This document shows, piece by piece, positions 20,746-31,847 of a stretch of DNA of 64,000 bases. The notes under the pieces were generated by a model, which saw only the letters and a program-made list of their open reading frames with translations, did not search any database and was not told where the DNA came from. The stretch is from Chitinophagaceae bacterium (GTDB taxonomy: Bacteria > Bacteroidota > Bacteroidia > Chitinophagales > Chitinophagaceae), in NCBI GenBank assembly GCA_947456805.1, contig CANGTN010000002.1:49126-113125 (forward strand), read 5' to 3'. The translations under genes were made by a program, and so were the position numbers. Each line of letters opens with the position of its first letter. The first letter of the stretch is position 1.

Positions 20746-22074
20746 ATGGCAATAGTTGATTTGATCATGCCTAAGTTGGGCGAAAGTATTATTGAAGCCA
20801 CTGTTTTGAAGTGGAATAAAAATATTGGTGATGCTATTCAGCAAGATGAAACAGTCTTGGAAATTGCAACTGATAAAGTAGATAGTGAAGTGCCAAGTAC
20901 TGCCTCCGGTATTATTTCAGAAATTTTATTTAATGTAAATGATGTTGTACCTATAGGTACAGTAATTGCGAAAATTGATACCGGAAACAACGGTTCTCCT
21001 GTTACTAAATCATCAGCTACAACTATTGTTGCAAAAGAGTTTGAGCCTGCTACCAAAGAAACTACTGAGGTTCCTTTTGTTCCGGCGAGTGTTACAATTA
21101 AGCCTTCAGGAAATAATAAATTTTATTCTCCATTGGTTTTGAATATTGCAAATAGTGAAGGAATTAGCTTGAGTGAGTTGGAAAACATTCAAGGAACTGG
21201 AAATGAGGGAAGGGTTAGTAAAAAAGATTTACTTCAATATCTTGCTAATAAAAAATCAGGAGTTGCAAGTACTGCTATGGTTTCAAATACAATACCTGCA
21301 AGCCTTGTAGAAACACCAAAAGTTGTTGAATCGTCTATACAACCATCAGTTGTTTCGTATTCGGGTAATGTAGAGATTATTGAAATGGACCGTATGCGTA
21401 AGTTAATTGCGAAGCACATGTTAGATAGTAAACAAACTAGTCCACATGTTACAAGCTTTGCTGAAGCAGATGTTACCAATATGGTTTTGTGGAGAGACAG
21501 GGTAAAGAAGCAATTTGAAAAAGAGAATAATTCTAAGATTACGTTTACACCAATGTTTATTGAATGTGTTACAAAGGTGATGAAACGTTTTCCTTTTATT
21601 AATGCAAGTTTGGATGGCGATAAAATTATTGTTAAGAAGGATTATAACATTGGAATGGCTACTGCATTGCCAAGTGGTAATTTGGTTGTTCCTGTGATTA
21701 AAGGTGCCGATATGCTTAATTTGATTGGGTTAAGTAAAAGTGTGAACAGCCTTGCTGAGGCTGCTCGCAACAACAAATTAAAACCCGATGATACCGCAAA
21801 TGGAACTTTCACAATAACCAATGTAGGTACATTTGGAAGTTTAATGGGTACGCCAATTATAAATCAGCCACAAGTAGCAATATTAGCTGTTGGGGCTATT
21901 AAAAAGCGTCCTGTAGTGGTAGAAACACCGGAAGGCGATACGATTGGTATAAGACACATGATGTACCTGAGTTTAAGTTATGATCATAGAATTGTAGATG
22001 GTAGCATTGGTGCTAGTTTTTTAACAGCTGTTGCAAAGGAATTTGAAAAGTGGGATGTGAACAGGGAATGGTAG
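20746..22074 (+). CDS. 2-oxo acid dehydrogenase E2 (dihydrolipoamide acyltransferase)
   Basis: Lipoyl domain with ETDKV-like IATDKVDSEV; E3-binding GTGNEGRVSKKDLLQY; catalytic SLSYDHRIVDGSIG. Confidence 0.93.
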   Translation: MAIVDLIMPKLGESIIEATVLKWNKNIGDAIQQDETVLEIATDKVDSEVPSTASGIISEILFNVNDVVPIGTVIAKIDTGNNGSPVTKSSATTIVAKEFEPATKETTEVPFVPASVTIKPSGNNKFYSPLVLNIANSEGISLSELENIQGTGNEGRVSKKDLLQYLANKKSGVASTAMVSNTIPASLVETPKVVESSIQPSVVSYSGNVEIIEMDRMRKLIAKHMLDSKQTSPHVTSFAEADVTNMVLWRDRVKKQFEKENNSKITFTPMFIECVTKVMKRFPFINASLDGDKIIVKKDYNIGMATALPSGNLVVPVIKGADMLNLIGLSKSVNSLAEAARNNKLKPDDTANGTFTITNVGTFGSLMGTPIINQPQVAILAVGAIKKRPVVVETPEGDTIGIRHMMYLSLSYDHRIVDGSIGASFLTAVAKEFEKWDVNREW

Positions 22075-22101
22075 TCGTTAAAAATTCAATAAATTAATAT
22101 T

Positions 22102-22133
22102 AAAAGGTTTCAATTATTAAATTGAAACCTTTT
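22102..22133 (+). terminator. Terminator after E2 gene
   Basis: AAAAGGTTTCAATtattaAATTGAAACCTTTT. Confidence 0.75.
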
Positions 22134-22176
22134 AAGTAAGCGATAAAATCGACAGTGAGTTTTATTGAAAATACAT

Positions 22177-22203
22177 AAAAAAACCCCTCAAATTTGAGGG
22201 GTT
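22177..22203 (-). terminator. Terminator after rplL
   Basis: Perfect palindrome ACCCCTCAAATTTGAGGGGT with T-tract on the minus strand (AAAAAAA on plus at 22177-22183). Confidence 0.85.
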
Positions 22204-22224
22204 AATATTTCTGAGAAGCTGAAA

Positions 22225-22599
22225 TTATTTAACTTCTACTTCAGCACCTGCTTCTTTTAATTTGCCTGCGATGTCATCAGCTTCTGCTTTAGAAACACCT
22301 TCTTTAACTGGTTTTGGAGCTCCATCTACTAAATCTTTAGCTTCTTTCAAACCTAAACCTGTTAATTCTTTAACAACTTTAACAACACCTAATTTGCTAG
22401 CACCTGCGTTAGTTAAAATTACATCAAAAGATGATTTTTCTTCAGCAGCAGCAGCACCACCACCATCACCACTTGCTACAACTACTGCAGCAGCAGCTGG
22501 TTCGATACCATACTGAGATTTTAAAACATCTGCTAACTCTTGAACTTCTTTTACTGTTAAGCCTACTAATGTTTCGGCCAATGCTTGTACGTCTGCCAT
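22225..22599 (-). CDS. rplL: 50S ribosomal protein L7/L12
   Basis: [45 protein letters not shown]. Confidence 0.98.
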   Translation of the reverse strand: MADVQALAETLVGLTVKEVQELADVLKSQYGIEPAAAAVVVASGDGGGAAAAEEKSSFDVILTNAGASKLGVVKVVKELTGLGLKEAKDLVDGAPKPVKEGVSKAEADDIAGKLKEAGAEVEVK

Positions 22600-22743
22600 T
22601 GTTTTTACTTTTTAACCGCCTTCATATTTGCAATCAACAAATCCGGCGGATGGTTAATTAATGTACCTCATTTGAACCTCAGAGGCATTGGTTTTTTTCT
22701 ATTTTATAACATGTGCTATAAAATTATTTTAAATCAATACTGA

Positions 22744-23346
22744 TTATTCAGCTGTTGGTTCTGCTGCCGGAGCATCTTCAACTGCAGGTGCTTCAGCTAC
22801 TGGAGCCTCAACAATAGGAGCTGCTGTTTCAACAACTGGTGCAATGCCTTGTGCTTTCTGCTCGTGGTGGTGCAATAATGCAGCCAATACACGTTTAGCA
22901 GGGCTTTGTAACAAGCCAATAACTTCACCAATTAATTCGTTCTTAGTCTTAATTTGTGTAAGTGCTTTTAATTGGTTGTCACCGGCATAAATATCACCAT
23001 TAATGAAAGCGGCTTTTAAAACAGGCTTTTCATTTCCGCTATTTTTACGGAACGATGAAATAATCATTGCTGGTTCTTTAGGATTTTCGCTAAACATCAA
23101 TGCAGTTACATTGTGTAAGCTATCGTAAATACCGGCATATTTTTGACCATCCAAGCTTTCTAAAGCTTTTTTAATCAAAGTATTCTTTGCTACTTTCATT
23201 TCAACTTGTTTGTCAAAACAAGCTCTACGCAAAGTACCAACTTGAGCCACTGTTAATGACTCAGTATCGGTAATATAAAAGTTATTGTATTGTGAGAATT
23301 TCTCCTTGAGAACTTCAATCACTTCATTTTTTTGTTCTTTAGTCAT
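22744..23346 (-). CDS. rplJ: 50S ribosomal protein L10 with Ala/Pro/Glu-rich C-terminal tail
   Basis: L10 fold sequence (MTKEQKNEVIEVLKEKFSQYNNFYITDTESLTVAQVGTLRR...), upstream of rplL. Confidence 0.96.
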   Translation of the reverse strand: MTKEQKNEVIEVLKEKFSQYNNFYITDTESLTVAQVGTLRRACFDKQVEMKVAKNTLIKKALESLDGQKYAGIYDSLHNVTALMFSENPKEPAMIISSFRKNSGNEKPVLKAAFINGDIYAGDNQLKALTQIKTKNELIGEVIGLLQSPAKRVLAALLHHHEQKAQGIAPVVETAAPIVEAPVAEAPAVEDAPAAEPTAE

Positions 23347-23405
23347 AACTAAGTTTTAGTAAACCCATTTCACAGTTTTAATTGCTTAAAACTCCATAGG
23401 ATTAG

Positions 23406-24095
23406 TTAGATAATGCTTTTTGTGTCTAATGAAATACCTGGGCTCATGCTACTTGCCATGCTTACTGCTTTAAGGTAGGTACCTTTTGCTGAAGATGGTT
23501 TTAGTTTCATGATGGCATTAATTAATTCAGTACTGTTTTCTGCAATTTTATCAGGAGAAAAAGATACACGACCAATTGACGCGTGAACGATACCTGCTTT
23601 ATCTACTTTAAAAGCAATTTTACCGCCTTTTACTTCATTTACTGCAGCAGCAACATCATTGGTTACTGTTCCGGTTTTAGGATTTGGCATTAAGTTACGA
23701 GGACCTAACACTTTACCTAATTTACCAATTTTAGGCATTACTGATGGTGTTGCAACAATTACATCAACATCTGTCCAGCCGGCTTCAATTTTAGCAATAA
23801 ATTCATCTAAACCTACGAAATCAGCACCAGCTTCTTTAGCAGATGCTTCTTTGTCAGGTGTACATAATACCAATACACGTTTCGTTTTACCTGTTCCGTG
23901 TGGTAATGATACTGTACCACGAACTTGCTGATCGGCTTTCTTAGGATCTACACCCAAACGGATATGTAAATCTACTGAGCTATCAAATTTTGTACAGTTA
24001 ATTTCTTTTACAAGCGTTGAGGCTTCTTTAAGGGAATAAGCTTTATTCTTATCCACCTTAGTATTTACAACTTTTCTTTTTTTAGTCAAAGACAT
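23406..24095 (-). CDS. rplA: 50S ribosomal protein L1
   Basis: [27 protein letters not shown] motifs. Confidence 0.98.
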   Translation of the reverse strand: MSLTKKRKVVNTKVDKNKAYSLKEASTLVKEINCTKFDSSVDLHIRLGVDPKKADQQVRGTVSLPHGTGKTKRVLVLCTPDKEASAKEAGADFVGLDEFIAKIEAGWTDVDVIVATPSVMPKIGKLGKVLGPRNLMPNPKTGTVTNDVAAAVNEVKGGKIAFKVDKAGIVHASIGRVSFSPDKIAENSTELINAIMKLKPSSAKGTYLKAVSMASSMSPGISLDTKSII

Positions 24096-24121
24096 TGTTT
24101 TTAGTTTTTAAGGTGAATGAA

Positions 24122-24565
24122 TTAATTTTCCCAAGGAGCTTTACCATCAACAGATAGTCCTAAGCTTCGTGCAGTTCCGGCAACCATTTTCATAGCGCTT
24201 TCTTTTGTAAAGCAATTTAGATCAGGCATTTTATCTAAAGCAATAGCTTCAATTTGCTGCCAGTTTACTTTACCCAATTTTACACGATTACTTTCTTTAG
24301 AACCTTTTTGGATTTTTGCTGCTTCCATTAATTGAATAGATGCGGGTGCAGTTTTGATTTCGAAGTCGAATGACTTGTCAGTGTAAACTGTAATTAAAAC
24401 AGGTACAACTTTACCTATTTTATCTTGAGTTCTTGCATTGAATTGTTTGCAAAACTCCATAATGTTTAGACCCTTACTACCAAGGGCAGGCCCAACCGGT
24501 GGCGCAGGATTGGCTTGACCGCCTTTAACCTGCAACTTCACATAGCCTGAGATTTCTTTTGCCAT
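24122..24565 (-). CDS. rplK: 50S ribosomal protein L11
   Basis: [35 protein letters not shown]. Confidence 0.98.
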   Translation of the reverse strand: MAKEISGYVKLQVKGGQANPAPPVGPALGSKGLNIMEFCKQFNARTQDKIGKVVPVLITVYTDKSFDFEIKTAPASIQLMEAAKIQKGSKESNRVKLGKVNWQQIEAIALDKMPDLNCFTKESAMKMVAGTARSLGLSVDGKAPWEN

Positions 24566-24683
24566 TGTGTGTGATTTAATTGGTGATAGCGTTTTATTTT
24601 TTTACAAAAACAAAACTCCCAAGTTGCATCCTTTTCAGGATGACTTTCAATCATTCTTAATTGTAAAGAACTTTTTGGGATTG

Positions 24684-24713
24684 CAAAAGTAGTGTTGTAG
24701 AATGAAAAAACAA
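24684..24713 (-). promoter_or_regulatory. Bacteroidota-type promoter for rplK operon
   Basis: On the minus strand TTG (24713-24711) - N19 - TACTTTTG (24691-24684), matching the -33 TTG / -7 TAnnTTTG consensus. Confidence 0.6.
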
Positions 24714-24767
24714 AAATTTCAGAAAAAATATATAAAATACAATTCAATGGATTTCTAAATATAGGTA

Positions 24768-25262
24768 TTAGGGACTTGGCAAGCTAAATAATCCAATCGA
24801 TTTTTGATTGATGATATACGATACTTTCTGTTTTCCCCAATCACCTATCAATTTTATTTTCAAAGGTGTTTTATTGTTTTCTAAAGCAGGAACAATATTT
24901 GGAGAAACAAGCAATCGGTAGAGACAAAATGGGGCTGCAACTTTAATTTCAATTGGCTGCTGATTGATTTCATCTCTTCCAATAAAAATTGTTTTCTCTT
25001 TTATCTTTGATATTTCAACAGAATAGACTTTACCATTAATCAATGCAGTTTTGAAAAAAGGGATATTGGCTGACTTTGACTTAAGATAAATAAAAACTGA
25101 AGTAGTAACACCGGGCGTTATTGGATTGCCATTTACATCAACAGCAATTATGCCTGCATAACTTGGTTGCGTATAAACATAGTTTTTAACTATGCCGTAC
25201 TGTGCATTTAAACTGGTTATTGAAAAAAAAGACATTATTATAATGTAGGAAACTGATTTCAT
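24768..25262 (-). CDS. Hypothetical secreted protein
   Basis: Signal peptide MKSVSYIIIMSFFSITSLNAQ; no recognised domain. Confidence 0.7.
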   Translation of the reverse strand: MKSVSYIIIMSFFSITSLNAQYGIVKNYVYTQPSYAGIIAVDVNGNPITPGVTTSVFIYLKSKSANIPFFKTALINGKVYSVEISKIKEKTIFIGRDEINQQPIEIKVAAPFCLYRLLVSPNIVPALENNKTPLKIKLIGDWGKQKVSYIINQKSIGLFSLPSP

Positions 25263-25356
25263 AAAAATTGGTTTAATAATAAAATATTATAAAAAAATCT
25301 TACTTGCCGAATGCTATTATTTTTTTGCAAGCTTTACAATTGCAAATTATCATAAC

Positions 25357-27471
25357 CTAACTTACTGTACTACCCGCATCAATGATTCCGTTTGTCTGTA
25401 AAAAATGTAATTTGCCGGATTTATCCTCAGCCAACAAAATCATTCCATTACTTTCTATGCCACGCATTTTTCTTGGGGCAAGGTTACAAACAACTGTTAC
25501 TTGCTGCCCAACAAGTTCTTCGGGTTTGAAGTGCATTGCGATACCTGAAACGATTGTTCTTTTTTCAAAACCTAAATCAACCTCTAGTTTTAAAAGTTTG
25601 TCAGCCTTCTCCACTTTCTCAGCAGCAGTAATTGTACCAATTCGTAAATCTAATTTTCCAAAATCATCAAAAACAATTTCAGGTTTTAAAACAACTGTCG
25701 CTTCTTTTTCTATTTCAACTGATTTATTTTCTTCCACTTTTGTTTTTTTAATTTTTAATTTTTCTAATTGATTTGCAATCTCTTCATCTTCAATTTTTCT
25801 GAAAAGCAATTGCGGCTCTCTTAGGCTATATCCAACTTTCAACAAATCAACCCTGCCTGCATTTTGCCATTCCAACAACTTCTCTACCACCTTCATCATG
25901 TGCAACATTTTCTTGGCAGTAAATGGTAAAAACGGATTAATTAAAATAGCAAGATTGGCTGTTAGTTGTAAACACAAGTGCAACGCATTATCTATCAAAT
26001 GCTGATTGGACGGGCTTTCTGGCAAATATTTAGCCAAAATCCAAGGCTCTTTCTTTTGCATGTACTGATTGGCTTTTCTTGCCAAATCAATTACTTCAAA
26101 TTGTGCTTCTCTAAATTTATAGCCTTCCAGTAAAGTCTCCACTTTCAATTTTGTATTTGCAATATCTTGTATCAATTGTTTGTCTAAATCATCTATTAAA
26201 TCATTATGAAATGGAGGTACTTTTCCATTGCACAATTTGTGCATCAACACAAAAGTTCTGTTCACATAATTCCCCAAAACGCTTACCAATTCACTATTAT
26301 TGGCATCCTGAAAACCTTTCCATGTAAATTCACTGTCTTTTGTTTCGGGTGCAATAGCAGTTAAATAATAACGAAGTACATCTGCCATGCTTTCTCCGCC
26401 ATTTTCTTTTTTAATCCAATCATTAATGTAATCATCCATTTCAATACTCCATCCTCTGCTCGTACTCATTTTATCACCTTCCAAATTCATAAACTCATTC
26501 GATGGAACATTGGCAGGTAAAACATTTCCATGCAATTTCAACATCACTGGAAAAATGATTGCATGAAAAACAATGTTGTCTTTACCAATAAAATGAACCA
26601 GCTGCGTATCATTCTCATACCAATAAGGCTTCCAGTCTTTTCCATGATTCAAAGCCCATTGCTTGGTTGCACTGATATAACCAATAGGTGCATCAAACCA
26701 TACGTACAACACTTTTCCAGCTGCATCTTTTACCGGAACTTGAATGCCCCAATCCAAATCTCTTGTTACCGCTCTTGGTTGCAACCCCCCGTCAACCCAG
26801 CTTTTCACTTGCCCTACCACATTTGCACGCCAGTCGTTTTTATGTTCTTTCAAAACCCATTCTCTTAAAAAATCTTCATGCTTATTCAATGGCAAATACC
26901 AATGGCTTGTTTCTTTTTTTATGGGCACATTGCCACTTAAAGTACTCACAGGATTTATCAATTCATCCGGGCTTAAACTCTTGCCACATTTCTCACACTG
27001 ATCGCCAAAAGCATTGTCGTAGCTGCAATTGGGACAAGTGCCTTTTATAAAACGATCCGCTAAAAATGTTTGTGTTGCTTCATCAAAATATTGTTCACTC
27101 GTTTTTATTTCCAAATCTCCGTTATTATTCAAAACAGTAAAAAATTCTTGTGCTGTTTCATGGTGTAAAGGAGAAGAAGTTCTGTGATAAATATCAAAAT
27201 GAATTCCTAAGTCTTTAAAATTTTGCTCAATAATTGGATGGTATTTATCTATAATAGCTTGTGCGGTAGTTCCTTCCTTCATGGCTTGAATTGGAATAGC
27301 TGTACCATGTTCATCGCTGCCGCAAACAAACACTACATCACGCAATTGTGCTTTTAAATAACGCACATAAATATCAGCCGGAATATATGCACCTGCCAAA
27401 TGTCCAATATGCTTCAATCCATTGGCATAAGGTAATGCAGATGTAACTAAATATCTTTTAGGTGTAGTCAT
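25357..27471 (-). CDS. metG: Methionyl-tRNA synthetase with C-terminal tRNA-binding (EMAP II-like) domain
   Basis: TSALPYANGLKHIGHLAGAYIPADIYVRY, zinc CPNCSYDNAFGDQCEKCG, GDKMSTSRGW, C-terminal DFGKLDLRIGTI. Confidence 0.97.
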   Translation of the reverse strand: MTTPKRYLVTSALPYANGLKHIGHLAGAYIPADIYVRYLKAQLRDVVFVCGSDEHGTAIPIQAMKEGTTAQAIIDKYHPIIEQNFKDLGIHFDIYHRTSSPLHHETAQEFFTVLNNNGDLEIKTSEQYFDEATQTFLADRFIKGTCPNCSYDNAFGDQCEKCGKSLSPDELINPVSTLSGNVPIKKETSHWYLPLNKHEDFLREWVLKEHKNDWRANVVGQVKSWVDGGLQPRAVTRDLDWGIQVPVKDAAGKVLYVWFDAPIGYISATKQWALNHGKDWKPYWYENDTQLVHFIGKDNIVFHAIIFPVMLKLHGNVLPANVPSNEFMNLEGDKMSTSRGWSIEMDDYINDWIKKENGGESMADVLRYYLTAIAPETKDSEFTWKGFQDANNSELVSVLGNYVNRTFVLMHKLCNGKVPPFHNDLIDDLDKQLIQDIANTKLKVETLLEGYKFREAQFEVIDLARKANQYMQKKEPWILAKYLPESPSNQHLIDNALHLCLQLTANLAILINPFLPFTAKKMLHMMKVVEKLLEWQNAGRVDLLKVGYSLREPQLLFRKIEDEEIANQLEKLKIKKTKVEENKSVEIEKEATVVLKPEIVFDDFGKLDLRIGTITAAEKVEKADKLLKLEVDLGFEKRTIVSGIAMHFKPEELVGQQVTVVCNLAPRKMRGIESNGMILLAEDKSGKLHFLQTNGIIDAGSTVS

Positions 27472-27510
27472 TTTTTTGTTCTAAGCTTTTTATTCTTTAC
27501 TTATCGTTCC

Positions 27511-27525
27511 TTGCGTCGCACACTT
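27511..27525 (+). repeat. Dispersed intergenic repeat copy 3, partial (TTGCGTCGCACACTT)
   Basis: 15/15 match to the core of copies 2 and 4. Confidence 0.7.
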
Positions 27526-27663
27526 CAACAGATGAATATGCATCAACAAATAACAATTGCAAAAGTAAGCAATTACTCATAGGGCTTTAAACATAAACAT
27601 AGAAAAACTGAAATTACAAAAACTAATTGCTTTGCAAACTCAGATAATCAATAATATTGTTGT

Positions 27664-28572
27664 ATGATTACGATTCCTCCTTACCTTAAAAAAGGCGATA
27701 CGATTGGCATTGTTTGCCCTAGTGGTTTTATGCCTTACGAAAATGCAAAAACCTGTATTCAAACATTAGAAAGCTGGGGATATAAAGTAAAAGTGGGTGA
27801 AACTTTGGGAAGTCAATTTCATTACTTCAGTGGCACTGATAAACAGCGTACACAAGACTTACAAAAAATGTTGAACGACACAAGCATTAAAGCCATTTTG
27901 TGCGGGAGAGGAGGGTATGGTTTGAGCAGAATAATAGACAAATTAGATTTCCAAAAATTTAAAAGAAATCCGAAATGGATTATTGGCTTTAGTGATATTA
28001 CTGTTTTACACGCACATATTTTTCAGCACTTTCAAATTGCTACAATTCATGCTCCAATGGCTGCAGCTTTTAACGGAGATGGGTTTCAAAACACATACAT
28101 TGCTTCTTTAAAAGATGCAATTAGTGGAATCAGTACCAACTATACTTGCGGAACCCATACTTTCAATAAAACAGGAAATGCAGAAGGAGAATTGATTGGT
28201 GGTAATCTGGCAATAATTGCACATTTAATTGGTTCACATTCCAGCTATAAAACCAGACATAAAATTTTGTTTTTAGAAGATGTTGGCGAATATTTATACA
28301 ATATAGACCGGATGATGATTCAACTGGAAAGAGCTGAAATATTTAAACACCTAAAAGGCTTGATAATAGGTGGTTTCAGCGATTTAAAAGATACAACTGT
28401 TCCTTTTGGAATGGATGTATACAATATTATTAATGAGCATGTGAAAGACTACAAATTCCCAATTTGTTTTGATTTTCCTGTAAGCCATCAAACAGAAAAT
28501 TTGGCGCTGAAAATTGGCATCAAACACGAATTAAAAGTTGGAAAAGATGAAGTGATTTTAAGGGAGGTGTAA
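27664..28572 (+). CDS. LD-carboxypeptidase (S66 family)
   Basis: GDTIGIVCPSG N-terminus, GRGGYGLSRI, GGNLAIIAHLIGS motifs. Confidence 0.92.
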   Translation: MITIPPYLKKGDTIGIVCPSGFMPYENAKTCIQTLESWGYKVKVGETLGSQFHYFSGTDKQRTQDLQKMLNDTSIKAILCGRGGYGLSRIIDKLDFQKFKRNPKWIIGFSDITVLHAHIFQHFQIATIHAPMAAAFNGDGFQNTYIASLKDAISGISTNYTCGTHTFNKTGNAEGELIGGNLAIIAHLIGSHSSYKTRHKILFLEDVGEYLYNIDRMMIQLERAEIFKHLKGLIIGGFSDLKDTTVPFGMDVYNIINEHVKDYKFPICFDFPVSHQTENLALKIGIKHELKVGKDEVILREV

Positions 28573-28597
28573 TTTTATTGTTGAATATCGATATGCG

Positions 28598-28617
28598 GTA
28601 CAAGTGTGCGACGCAAC
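28598..28617 (-). repeat. Dispersed intergenic repeat copy 4 (GTTGCGTCGCACACTTGTAC)
   Basis: 20/20 identical to copy 2. Confidence 0.8.
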
Positions 28618-28653
28618 TACTGTTCAATAGATGTTCTTCAAATTACTTAAAAA

Positions 28654-28682
28654 AATTGGTAGTCTTTTTGAGACTACCAATT
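28654..28682. terminator. Shared terminator-like hairpin between convergent LD-carboxypeptidase and katG
   Basis: AATTGGTAGTCtttttGAGACTACCAATT; A-rich on left and right. Confidence 0.7.
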
Positions 28683-28712
28683 AGTATTAAAAAAATTTAT
28701 GTTTTTTGTAAA

Positions 28713-30941
<2,229 letters not shown>

Positions 30942-31121
30942 TTAGGGCGTAAAATTACATTAATAAATCTATCTACATTTCAATTCATTAACGATATCTT
31001 GATTTTTTTACAAAATAATAAAACAAGATAAAACATACATACTAGCGTATAAAATTTAAAAACAATAAAAATGCATTGTTATACATTATAGAATAACCCA
31101 TCAATTGCTTTTCTTTGCTAC

Positions 31122-31835
31122 ATGAAATTATTTTTGATAAGATATACCAAGCTCCTGTTTATATGGTTGCAGTTACATAGAGTATTTGGGTTCATAAGTG
31201 GTGCTTTTGCTAACTTGTATTACCTAACCAAGTTTTCTCAATGGGCATTTCAAAATAAAAATATTGCCTATAATGATTTTCCTTGTAAGTGGGATTATTT
31301 CAAAAGAAATGACATGTACCAATGGGTAATAGAAAATGAAAAACTAACTGAAAGTATTAATTATATTGAGTTTGGCGTAGCAGCTGGGCATTCTTTTAAG
31401 TGGTGGCTTCAACAAAATAAAAATCCACAAAGTAAGTTTTATGGCTTTGATACTTTTGATGGATTACCAGAAGATTGGGGCCCGTTTAAAAAAGGATCAT
31501 TTAGTAATAACGATACATTGCCTGAAATAAATGATGACAGAGGAAAATTTTATAAAGGACTTTTTCAGCAAACTGTTCCAACATTTGTTAAAGAATTAAA
31601 TAATACCCGAAGAAATGTATTAATGATGGATGCCGATTTGTATTCTGCAACATTATATGCATTGACTTCTTTGGCACCTTACTTAAAAAAAGGAGATATT
31701 ATTTTCTTTGATGAGTTTGTTGTTCCTACACATGAGTTTAAAGCATATTTAGATTTTACGCAGTCTTATTATATTAAACTAGAATTAATTGCAGCAGCCA
31801 ATAACTATTATTTTACTGCGTTTAAAGTGGTGTAA
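31122..31835 (+). CDS. Class I SAM-dependent methyltransferase, TylF/MycF-like
   Basis: YIEFGVAAGHSFKWW, FYGFDTFDGLPEDW, MMDADLYSATLYAL motifs. Confidence 0.8.
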   Translation: MKLFLIRYTKLLFIWLQLHRVFGFISGAFANLYYLTKFSQWAFQNKNIAYNDFPCKWDYFKRNDMYQWVIENEKLTESINYIEFGVAAGHSFKWWLQQNKNPQSKFYGFDTFDGLPEDWGPFKKGSFSNNDTLPEINDDRGKFYKGLFQQTVPTFVKELNNTRRNVLMMDADLYSATLYALTSLAPYLKKGDIIFFDEFVVPTHEFKAYLDFTQSYYIKLELIAAANNYYFTAFKVV

Positions 31836-31847
31836 TAATGATTCAGC

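Noticed and set aside
22431-22661. ORF with [10 protein letters not shown] run
   Set aside because: Antisense shadow of the alanine/glycine-rich hinge of rplL.
26530-27050. Overlapping plus-strand ORFs inside metG
   Set aside because: Antisense to a well-conserved MetRS; composition looks like shadow frames of the real gene.
31078-31097. GTTATACATTATAGAATAAC as a PerR/Fur-like operator for katG
   Set aside because: Only 5-bp arms are symmetric and it lies about 155 bp from the katG start; too weak in AT-rich DNA.
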